From assembly GCF_963678635.1 (NCBI RefSeq), contig NC_087065.1, positions 12,671,579-12,731,578 on the forward strand: a stretch of DNA of 60,000 nt, given 5' to 3'. This DNA comes from Symsagittifera roscoffensis. Lineage: Eukaryota; Xenacoelomorpha; Acoela; Convolutidae. The notes below the pieces were generated by a model. That model saw only the letters and a list, made by a program, of their open reading frames with translations, was not told the DNA's origin and ran no database searches. Shown here in pieces: positions 32,844 to 42,579 of this stretch (its first letter is position 1; each line of letters starts with the position of its first letter). Made by a program: the position numbers and the translations under genes.

Positions 32844-33148
32844 CGCTTTAACGCTGAACAAAATACCACACTTGTTTGAGCCTCCCAAGACTATCATTTT
32901 CTTACACTCTCGCTGAAGAAAATGACTCTTTGAATCCGCTACACGTTTGAAGGCAACTAATTCAGCCAATTCAATAAACCACATCTCGCATCGCAGTTTC
33001 AAGCAACTGCAGTATCGAACTCTGAGTATGTAACGCTTTAACGCTGAACAAAATACCACACTTGTTTGAGCCTCCCAAGACTATCATTTTCTTACACTCT
33101 CGCTGAAGAAAATGACTCTTTGAATCCGCTACACGAGAAATTCACACT

Positions 33149-33511
33149 TCAATCTTCGATTGCGTCAAATAATTTGAGCTCTGTGTTCATCAGCGGTTTA
33201 TTGCATCCGACCTCACCATGCGTAAAGCAACTGATCCCGTAAAATGTAAATCCATCTTCGCAATCGATATCCGTTCTAATTTTAGCTAATAATTTAGGAC
33301 TAAATATAAAAGATCCAGTACCAGAATGCGATTTCTCCAAAAATGACAATAATCCGTTTGAAGGCAATGAGAAAAATGAGAAAAATGAGTTTGAGAAAAA
33401 TGAAACGTTTAGAATTAAAAATTGATACACCGCGTCTAAAAGACATGAAAACAAGCTGTCGAAATCTTGTAAAGCAGAAAGTTTAGGAATAAGTTTCTTC
33501 AATTGTTCTTT
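33149..33511 (-). CDS. Minus-strand ORF in array unit, copy 4 (uncertain)
   Basis: Same C-terminal frame, with D to E in CEDGFTFYGISC. Its upstream extension beyond 33511 runs into MITE-derived sequence and is not part of the unit. Confidence 0.25.
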   Translation of the reverse strand, partial: KEQLKKLIPKLSALQDFDSLFSCLLDAVYQFLILNVSFFSNSFFSFFSLPSNGLLSFLEKSHSGTGSFIFSPKLLAKIRTDIDCEDGFTFYGISCFTHGEVGCNKPLMNTELKLFDAIED

Positions 33512-33813
33512 GCCCCTATTTTGGCTAAATTTTCTGCGCCGCAGGCAAATTTTTGAAAAAACAGTCAAAAAAGCCGTTTTTGGGCACTTTTTGAAAAATT
33601 TTGACGAAAAAATCGCGTTTTTTTTGGCGCGCGCTCCCCTCAAAGTTAGTATGTATTGGCGCCCAAGGGGCCTTTACAAAAATTTTAGGGTCGATCGGCC
33701 AAAAATGGATTATCTGAAAAAGTATCAAAGGGGGGACCCTTTCGTTCGGCAGGGGGTCGAATCCCTGAGGGAGGGGGGCGTCCGCCCCCCCGCCCCCCCT
33801 AAATCCGCCCCTG
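33512..33813 (-). mobile_element. Truncated relative of the hAT-type MITE
   Basis: The right end, read on the minus strand, starts CAGGGGCGGATTTAGGGGG, followed by TCAGGGATTCGACCCCCTGC, as in 29172-29610. The left end abuts the 797-bp array at 33511 without a matching inverted terminus, so this copy is truncated or from a longer subfamily. It contains the GCGCGCGCTCCCCTCAAA phrase seen near 27253 and 41076. Confidence 0.7.
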
Positions 33814-34399
33814 AATGAAGGTATGTCTCAGTATCATAGTGTCAGTTTCGCAATCAACTCTTTCGAACGACGTCAAGATAACGTCAATTTGACATATTCT
33901 ATGGGCTTGTAAGATCTTCCAATAAAAAAAACCTTGCTCAAAATTCGACGTTTTCTGCAAGCATGAAATTGATAAGTTCATTTTTTTATTTGGCAAGAAA
34001 ACGATGCTGAACGTAATTGTTCACATCGAAAGGAAAAAATTAAGTCTTAAATCGGAAAACTCGGGCAGAAAAAACCAAATTTCTCTTAATCCTCGTCCAA
34101 ACAAGACGTTAAAGGTTTGTTTCAGAATATTGATTCAACTGTGTCGCCTGAATTCTATACCGATAACGCTCTCGTTTTTTGACATTCCGTAAGCGCCTAT
34201 TTCTGGCTTTCGTAAAAAATTTATTAGTTATCTAAGTTTGTCAAAGAAAAGATTTGATTTTATCCATTTTGTTTGAAATTCGCTGGCATTTATTCAACTG
34301 ACTTATTTCAGGTCACACAATGATAGTGATTATACTTTTGAAGTAGTCGCATTTGTGAGCCGCAAAACTGTTATCAGATCTCAAGAAGTTAGGACCACT
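33814..34399. other. Spacer, no gene seen
   Basis: AT-rich. The small frame at 34004-34192 has no supporting signal. Confidence 0.35.
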
Positions 34400-34736
34400 C
34401 GATTTAAATCATGACACCGATAGAAAAGCTTGAGTTGCTGATCATTTTCCCGGAGGATGGATTTTGTGTGGCGCACTTCCCTCAACTTCAGAGCTCTTGC
34501 GCAGCTTTCTCAAGTGCAATGCTGAGGTCATAGAACCTGCTAGACAATCTAAAATGTGATATGAGGCATGAAGCTATTGCACTCAGAAAGAAGCTGATGC
34601 TGATTCTTCAGCCAATCACCTAGCCCTTTATTTTGTTGAGTCTACAAATACCATGATGGTAAACGGTATTGAGTAGCAATATTATGGATCGATGACATAT
34701 CCTCAACTCAACAATTGTTACTCAGCGCTGGCACAG

Positions 34737-34908
34737 TTTCAGTTGCTTGAAAAGGTATAGTGCTTTTAAAACGGAATACACAGGTTCTACAAAAAAGGAG
34801 AGCATCAAGAAAAAATATGTTATTACGGTTGAAGTGCACAATCCAAAGAGTCGCTCCAGCATTGAATTGCTTTTACCCCACCATTTTGTTCTCAACTCAA
34901 AAAAACGC
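34737..34908 (+). CDS. Exon-like block with strong donor
   Basis: Open frame from an acceptor-like GCACAG (34731-34736) to AAACGC before GTAAGT (34909). It reads FSCLKRYSAFKTEYTGSTKK, then ESIKKKYVITVEVHNPKSRS and SIELLLPHHFVLNSKKR. It has a lysine-rich and beta-strand-like make-up. Neighbouring frames also look protein-like, so it may be part of the broken region rather than a working exon. Confidence 0.3.
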
Positions 34909-35310
34909 GTAAGTTTTGACATGTTTTGAATGTCGCGCCAATCAATAAATAGATTTTTGATGGACAAAACTAAGTGCAGACTTTGCTACTCGAACTAATG
35001 CGCTTCTGTCAACGTCATTTTGCAAAATCAAATTTAGAGATTCTGGGATTTTTCTCCGATTCTGCGTAAAGTTTTAAATTGTTTATGTGCTAGGTTTACA
35101 TTGGAACCAGGTGAATGATTTAATTGTGGCTAGTCGTGGAGTTAACCGTGAACTTTAAACAACGAACGTCTGTTATGCAATTAAATAATCTCAGCTTTGC
35201 TTCCTCAGTATTGTACCGTAATTGATAGGTGGCTCCTTACACAGTAGAGGCATGCCTGCTTCTCAAGGTTTTTTGCCGCATAACTGGGCAACAATGGGAC
35301 AATCCTTTAA

Positions 35311-35508
35311 CAGAATCAGCCCGGAAACAATTTTTTGAGTGGCAATGAAGTCCAGGAGCCCGTTTTTTACTTCAGTAGCTCTTTCGATCAGAATGATTTC
35401 CAGGTATTTACTGACAGCTTGCGAGATGAGATTCGCGCAGTTGGTTTATTCGTGCCAGGGGTGTTGAGTCTTGAAAAACTCAAATTGCTTTCGCTTTTGG
35501 TGAAGTAA
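35311..35508 (+). pseudogene. 65-codon open block, unknown protein
   Basis: Opens after CCTTTAACAG and reads GNEVQEPVFYFSSSFDQND, then FQVFTDSLRDEIRAVGLFVP and SLEKLKLLSLLVK before TAA. The ordered hydrophobic and charged pattern is unlike the surrounding AT-rich noise. No start codon belongs to it and no family is recognised. Confidence 0.3.
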
Positions 35509-35540
35509 AATTAGCGTACATGATTGTTTTGTCTTAAGCT

Positions 35541-35600
35541 GCAATCGCTGATACCCTTGCTGTTCTAATGTTGCAATCGCTGATACCCTTGCTGTTCTAA
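35541..35600 (+). repeat. 32-bp tandem duplication
   Basis: GCAATCGCTGATACCCTTGC plus TGTTCTAA occurs twice in a row, perfectly. Confidence 0.9.
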
Positions 35601-37199
35601 GATCTTCAATGTTTGATCAATGGAGACAGCATTACACGCAGACCAGCTGTCAAAAAGCTGAAAAAATTAATTGGGTCACAGATACACGCTACTTGTGGGT
35701 CAGGGAGTGGCTTTTCATGCTATAATTAGTTGTTTTCACCATCACCTTCTCAAAGAAATCTGCAGACGACATTTTAGATTATTTATAACATCACGAGTAA
35801 TTCATAGCTGTCACTGCCCTTACTTGTTTGAGAGAATTCTAATTAATTCAAAAACTGCGTCGATATGATTTCTTTTTGTTTGCTTAAGTCATTTCCAAAA
35901 CATTAGCTCTTCCGCAGTCCTAGCGCTGAGATATCAGATCCGGACAAATGAGCAAATACTAAAAATAAATAACGTCTTTCGGCTCGAGCAAATGGTTCAC
36001 GGTTTAGTTCAAACTTCTTCAATCTGATAAACTTGGAAAAATATTAGTCTTTTTGCAGATTACTTCTCCTCTATCAACCCTGGTGGCAGTATTTAATTCA
36101 CGGAACAAATTGAAAGCTGACTCAAAATAAATTCAATTTTTAGCGTCCCATCTTTTTGGAATTTTGGTGTTTGCTGACAAAATTGCTTCTCAGGCATCTG
36201 CATTTTGCTAACAAACATCAGCATTTGGTTATTTGCGGTTCATAGTTCACATGGGTTTTGGACTGTTGGCTGGGTCTGCGAGCGAATCTCGGTGCAATTG
36301 AAAGATTTTAATTTGGTAAGCAGAAAACGCAAGGCAAGCTCATTACATCCTCAGATGTCAGACTTCCCTGTCGAATGGTTTGGTAACCGCCAACAGTCAT
36401 TCGCTAATTGCGGGAGTTTCTTATGGTCCGTTGTACGTTAGCGCTTGCCGTAATAGTGACAGAAGATGGGTTTTTTTGTTCACTTCTGCTGTGTAAAGAA
36501 ATTGGATGAGGCAGGCTTCCTCTTTGTTATTGCATAAAAGAATTGAATAAAAATTACTGTTCACTTGGCACACCGTTTCATGGTGGGTCTTGGAAAACGT
36601 GTTTTCTATGCAGTCATCGGTACTCGCAGTTTAACGGATGATGTATTGTCTACTACGCTTTTTCAGTAAAAAAATTGTTAAATGCTTGTCCAATAATTCC
36701 CATTAGGTCCGGTTCAATTGAAAAGAAAGGGTTAATGGCTAACTATTTCATCTAAAGCGAGCTCTTTTTTAGCTTGCCGTTACTATTTTTTGATGAAAGC
36801 TTTGACCAAAGAAAATACTATGCGAGAGCAGAAGCTTACGCAAATGCTATTTAGCCGATTTGGCTGAAAAAGTATGTACCTTCAACGAACAAGCGCTAGA
36901 AGTGCCATGTCGAATCAAATCATTGTGAATCAGTGGTTGGTGATCGTGTTTATGTCGTCAATCGCAGCAGCTCTTGCGGGCACTAAACTTAAGAAAGAGC
37001 AACTGCGTTGCCTTACGGCAAATGTAGCTTTGCCCGCTTCACATCTGTTAAGACCTTATCGGGCCGATTAGTTAGGTTCGTTGTTAAAACCCTTAGTGAG
37101 GATGTTGCCGAAAAAATTGTAAGGTAGTATAAAATTGTAACAATGCACTATCGTTTGACGGTACTTTTCTACAGAACTATTTCTTCAGCACCAATGGGC

Positions 37200-37720
37200 T
37201 GAAAGGGCTGCAAGTGTGACATAGATAAGGTTTAAGGCATCCTGAGCTATCCATGTGATAGATTGTTCCTTTAAAAAATCAAGCACTGTTTCATTGATGA
37301 AAACAAACTGTCATCCATGTTTTGGCGCTAAACCAGATAAATCGAATTAAACGTTTTGGCGCTAAACCAGATAAATCGAGATAAACCAGATAAATCGATA
37401 AATCGAGAGAACTTCTTATTTTTCAGTATCAAGAAATCCTTAAAAAAATTTTGAGGCTCTTCGAGAGTGAAAGTTTTATCACTTCTGGTCTGAGTGTAAT
37501 ACAAATTATATTTTTACAAGACGAGCAAGAGGAGAAGGACTTTTTTTGTAAAATGTGTCAGTTATTAGTGGCCTCTGATCTTACATAAGTGAGCTCTGTG
37601 CCATCAATGATGCCTTACAGCTAACTATTTGGCATTTTAGCTCTTGTTTGCACTCTATCTGCAATATAAAACCATCTTTCAAAATTTAATACAGTTTTAA
37701 GTTTCGCTGAGATATTGTTG
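37200..37720 (+). repeat. Old dispersed repeat, copy 2
   Basis: Diverged partner of 28590-29760 without the MITE insertion. Within it, 37331-37405 contains a direct duplication of GTTTTGGCGCTAAACCAGAT and further copies of ACCAGATAAATCGA. Confidence 0.55.
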
Positions 37721-39896
37721 AAGTTGAGTTGTTTTAAGTTGTTTTTATTCTGTTTTTCCACTTGTTTCCATAATTTTTTTCCCATAAACACATCAAATTG
37801 TGAGCCTATATAGTGCACAGTTTGGCCTCGTAATGTATTGATTGATCACTTTCTTAGTCTGGGGCTTTGAAAATTGCCAAATTGACCATGTTCTGAACAA
37901 TTTGGGTGTTAACCAGTTTTCTAGCAGTTTTCGGGTTTGTTTGAATTGCAATTTGATACAAATTTTTCCGAAACGAGTTGCAAAAACATATGGACTGTAG
38001 TAAGGTTGTTTGGCACGCTTTTTATGTGAAGAGGAGCAATTAAAAGTTTAATTTAAAAGTTAGGTACCCAAGAAAACTAAAAATCTAAAAGCAACTATAG
38101 AAATTGCGTTAAGCAGAGATTGGAAGCGTGAATTTTCAACTTGGTTTTTCCGCCATCACAGCCAGTGTAGCAGAGGGCAACCTTTTAAAACAACAATTCG
38201 GTTGAAAAATATCGAATTTAAAAGCATCAGAACTGCCAAATTTGGGGAATTTCTGCTCATCAAAAAAGACATCCTGCGTATTGGAAAGTTCGAACGAAAG
38301 TTTTTTAGCGCGATCTACCCGCGAAAATAAAACGAGCTTGCACCAAAAAACCAACGGATGCTGACAAAAGGTTGAAAGTGGTCTTTGTGGCTGTTAGATG
38401 TCAATTTTTTGTAAAAGTTCATATATACGACTCATCTAAAGAAAATTTGAAAAATTTGTAAATTAATAAAGTTCTTTAAGTTTTTAGGTGGAGCTCACTT
38501 CATTATTTTTTATGCTGGAACATAAGAGCTAACAAAAAATATGGAAGAATCACCAATTTGTCTTATGAACCAGGTTTGAATCATTGATAATGTACCTAAA
38601 TAATACGAATAAATGGGTATTATTTGTTTGGATTAATTAAACTATTTGGATTAAAATACTTGGCTTTTTAAAAGATCTTTTTTAAAGAGTTTCTTTATGA
38701 TTTTAAAAAAAAGTTTTCAAAAACCCATACCAAACTTAAATAACCGTGTATAATGTTTCAATATTAGTGATTCAAGTCTCATTACAAAAAATTATTTAGA
38801 AAATTCTTTCAAAAAAACGAAAAGAAAAAGAAAAGTTTGCCTTCACTTAAAACATTAACAAATTTTCTTAGGCCAGTATATGGGAGCGTATCTAACCGAT
38901 TAAGAAATCCCCTTTGAATCTGTTTGCAATATGCATTGCTCTTTTGGCGCAAATTCGTACTTTTTCTAAAGTGAGGGCCGAAGGTAAATATTTTTGAAGG
39001 TAAACAGGGAAAGCCGGATACTGTGCAAGTAGCACATAATGTTCTGGACCACGGTCTTTAAAACCAGTTTTTCAAATAACTGTCTATTTTTATGCTTGAA
39101 ATGATAAACAGATCTGAGCAAACAACAAAATTTCAAAAACACTTGACAATGATAGGCAAACTGGAAAACAACTATGTAGAAAAATGATTATAAAAACAAA
39201 AAACGATCAAAAAATTTTCTCTTTTTTTTGCAGTTTTTTGTCGGATTTTAGAAGTTACTGATTCCAGAAAAGCGCTGAAAATAAAAAAAAAAATTTTTGC
39301 CCGAGTAAAACTCTGTATAATTTAACCTATTGTAAGCTTTTAAGCTTTCAAAACAAGCTGTCGTAAGCTTGATCGCTCGCTTTACTCGTTCGAAACTAGA
39401 CAAAAAATTAAAAGTTTCAGACCGGGAAAAACTTTTGGAAGTTTTTTTTCTAATGTCGTTCGAATCTCGACTGAAAGGGCGTGAATATGATATATCACTC
39501 AACTGACTTCAACCATTTTTTGTTAGCTGATTTCGGGTGGAAAACAAAAAAAAAAGAAAAAAAACTATGTAAAGTCACCCGAAAGCAAAGTTCCTCCCCA
39601 TTTTTCAAATGATCGGAACAATAAGAAAAGATAAAACGCTGGTTTCTTCCAGCGCTTTTCTCACTGCAAATTGTCTACTGGAACACAAAGCATGCTCTTA
39701 TTAAACGTTTCTTGAGCTAAATCCTAACCAATTCTCACGGGCTCTATAATATTTTTCCAAAAAACAACATTTGCAATTGATTAGGTTCGGCTCAAGCTTG
39801 TGAGATCTTTGAAGTTTTGAAGGAGCTAGAATTTCGTCTACAATTTTTGTTTCAAAATCTCTAAATAATGCCTAATTTTTAGAACTGCTTAAAAAC
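37721..39896. other. AT-rich spacer, no gene seen
   Basis: Short frames on the minus strand at 38136-38354 and 39248-39502 have no motif and no splice support. No repeat that I can support. Confidence 0.35.
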
Positions 39897-40735
39897 ATCC
39901 CGGTTTGACCAAAAATGCTTGTCATACAATTCTCATAAATGGGAAATTTCTTTTCATACAATTCCATAGGTACAGAAAATTGTATGAAAACTCTATAATA
40001 AATATTTTCCCATCAATGAAAATTTTATGATAGGGTTTTTCTCCCTAAACCAAAAAATTGGTTTTTGTTACTACATTTATTTTCTGTAGAAGTTTTCGGT
40101 TGTGTTTGCAACCGAGCACAAGTGACAAAGACCTTGGTTTACTCAAAGCACCAAAAGTTGAACGGCTTCCATTTCCAATGCATTGAACCCGACCTGAAAT
40201 GTCTTCGAGCTGTCTTTGACAAAATATATAAAAAAGTAACAAACTTTTACTTTTTGGCAAAGTTTTTCAATGAGGATCATTTTAAATTTTTGAGTTTTCA
40301 AATTATCAGACATTGATCAAAGCATACAAAAACACGCCATACAAAAGAAATAGGAACTTTCAGTGTTTTTGAAAAAAAATTTAAGTGAAAAGAAAAAAAA
40401 GCCATTATTATCGTATCTAGGACTACGTTATGCACACAAAATGTTTGGAAAATGTTTTTTTGTTCGGAAAATGTTTGTTTGCGTACAAAATTAGACTTGC
40501 GGTTGAAAAAATTTGTTTCGTATATGGAAATTGTATGGTAAGCATTTTTGTCACCATTCTGTTCAACTGTTCTCAAAAAGCCGCAGAAATGGTTTAATTT
40601 GTTTTTCGAAAACGTATGAAAATTGTATGACAAGCATTTTCTCCATACATTTGATGTATGGAATTGTATGACAAGGATTTTTGTTGTATGAAATTGTATG
40701 ATAAGCAGTTTCGGTGTATGGAGGTCAACCGGGAT
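39897..40735. mobile_element. Foldback/TIR element with TTGTCATACAATT motifs
   Basis: Starts ATCCCGGTTTGACC (39897-39910); the right end at 40723-40735 is GGTCAACCGGGAT. Inside both ends lie repeated copies of TTGTCATACAATT: three or more near the right end in the form AATTGTATGACAAGCATTTT and two near the left end. It has no ORF for a transposase and no clear target duplication. Confidence 0.6.
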
Positions 40736-42579
40736 TCTTGAAAATAGGCAAAATACGCTTAAAGAAAGTTTACAACAAAAATGAGTGTTTGTTTCGAGAG
40801 TTCCCCATACTGTTTTTCATGATAATATAAAGACGACGCTAGAATTCTTGAAGCTATGTTATTGGGCCAATCTCTGCTTAATCATGAATACCGTAAAATA
40901 ACGCCGATGTAGGACTTTCGATTAGCTAGTGTTTGTGGTTTTTGAGCTACCTGTTCGTGGGACCACACCAAACGCCAAAAAACGCCATACTAGTCAAACA
41001 TTCTGCATCCTGAGGAAAAAAAAATTTTTCTTGTCCCATTTTAAAAATTTGAATCAAAAATTGCGTTTGCTTAGCGCGCTCCATCCTCAAAAAATGATGT
41101 ATTTAGGCACCATTAGATTTTTCACCTTTCAATTCCTGAAAAAACATGTGGCACGATTTTAAATTTTTTGGATACCTATTCTGACGGGAACAATTCGAAA
41201 AGACAATTTAAAAAGTTATGGTGCAGTAAAAAAACTGCAGTAAAAAATTATGGTGCTGTAAAAAAATTATGAGCGTGAGGCTGAAGAATTCAAACGGCAA
41301 GCAAATTGGATTAAAAGTGGAAAAACATCTAACGTTATCAGTTTGCTTGAGCTAGGAGAAATAATCCCCCCCCCCCCCCCGTTCTACTTCAATAACTTTT
41401 TTGATCAAAAGATCAGTAGCTCTATTTGTTTGGGAATCTCTTGCAAGGTGAGTTTTGCGCTGTTGGTTCCCTTCAAGACTGGATTGTTGAATCTCATGGG
41501 ACTGAACTCACTTTTGTTCTTGATTGTGGATCAATGGCTTCATCTATGAACACTTGTAAAAGACCTGATTTAAGGCAAAAAATTCTATGTGATAATGAAC
41601 GGCAAGATCTGGGCCTACAAAATATTTTGTTCAGAGAATGTATATTAGTAGATAACCAGCACAAGATAACGGTTCGATCCTTTTTGTGTTGGTTGATTTT
41701 GTCATTTAAATAAACAGCTATCACTGAAACTGCAAAAAAAAACATCAATGTACTATCAATATTTCTGTACAGCTATTGCTGTGCAAATTATGAGCTCTTC
41801 AGACTCTCATGCGGTATGTACTTACCCCGGTTCAAGTTGCACTGCAATTCAGAAATATATCATTGTTATTGCATTGTTTTGACATGTTTCAGGGATGTAC
41901 CAGCACAAATACATAGATTAACTATGTTTTTTTTCTATAATCATTGTTCTTCGATTACTTATTACGAAAACAATGATATGACATCTTTGTCACATCCATA
42001 TTGGAACTAAGTTTCAAAATATACCAAATTTCGATTTGTTTTCAAAATTTTGTCATGTGTCGTTACAATCGATAAGAAAACAATTAGAATGGCCTAACAA
42101 AATAAAATCAGCTTGAAACCACGTAAACGCGCAATTTTTTTTGGAAAAAAAAACAAATAGAAATTCAGCTTGACTGGGTTAGCCTTGAGAGAAACAGGGC
42201 TTGAGCAACTGAAGTTGTTTGGAAATTGTTAACTTTCTTTAAAAAAACTGAAAAACAAAATTGATCAAAATTTGTTTTCACTCTTCACGGGTAAAAAAAA
42301 TATAAAAATGCATTTTTTTGTCGCAAATTGGTCTAGTTGGTTGACGCAAAAGCTTGAATTGTCCTTAGTTATTAAGAAATTAATTCTTTTGATAATTAGT
42401 ATGCAACAAATCATGACAAAAAAAGATTTTTACAGCGTTGGGTGAGAATTAACGTGAGACAAATTCATTTCATGAATATCCTCGGGGGAAGGAAATCTTA
42501 TTTAGAACCGAAAGGGAGGAGGTTGAAGTAGTCTTAAATCTTCTTTTTTGGGGATACGAGGGCAAATTTCAAAGCTGGT
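40736..42579. other. Mostly spacer; MITE relic, C15 tract, one odd ORF
   Basis: A GCGCGCTCCATCCTCAAAAA stretch near 41076 is a diverged relic of the MITE family of 33512-33813. A run of 15 C lies at 41366-41380. The ORF at 41426-41713 is listed separately. Confidence 0.4.
41426..41713 (+). CDS. ORF with protein-like composition, function unknown
   Basis: 95 codons. It includes VESHGTELTFVLDCGSMASS, which faintly resembles the active-site loop of retroviral-type aspartic proteases (hydrophobic-D-T/S-G), but with cysteine in place of threonine or serine. It then reads ILVDNQHKITVRSFLCWLIL and ends at TAA. The start is not supported, since the frame is open further upstream. It lies 0.9 kb downstream of the 3' end of the BEL/Pao relic but on the opposite strand. 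It may be a retroelement fragment. Confidence 0.25.
   Translation: MFGNLLQGEFCAVGSLQDWIVESHGTELTFVLDCGSMASSMNTCKRPDLRQKILCDNERQDLGLQNILFRECILVDNQHKITVRSFLCWLILSFK

Larger units (their letters stand above)
30775..33511 (+). repeat. Tandem array of a ~797-bp unit (3 full, 1-2 partial)
   Basis: Units start at about 30775, 31605 and 32401. Equivalent positions in units 2 and 3 are exactly 797 bp apart (ATG at 31855 and 32652). Unit 1 is about 30 bp longer through an extra segment near 30870-30905. After 32945 the array jumps: TTTGAAGGCAA is followed directly by CTAATTCAGCC, so the fourth unit lacks its 5' part, and a last fragment ends at 33511. There it is cut by a truncated MITE relative. The copies differ by only a few percent, so the amplification is recent. 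Confidence 0.9.
34400..37200 (+). pseudogene. Coding-like but broken region, identity unknown
   Basis: Base composition and short open blocks here look protein-derived, yet no frame stays open for long. Readable + strand blocks include LALYFVESTNTMMVNGIE and QYYGSMTYPQLNNCYSALAQ (34620-34740), YVITVEVHNPKSRSSIELLL (34800-34880), DSLRDEIRAVGLFVPGVLSL (35420-35480), and VVGDRVYVVNRSSSCG (about 36920-36970). They are separated by stops and shifts. I cannot assign a family. A decayed mobile element or a processed host gene are both possible. Confidence 0.35.

Noticed and set aside
33649-33818. C-terminal part of the ORF reaching 33818 with APPKSAPE
   Set aside because: It translates the C-rich MITE terminus and stops at its edge.
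41668-41685. GGTTCGATCC as a pol III B box
   Set aside because: No supporting upstream A box or stems; it also lies within an open frame.
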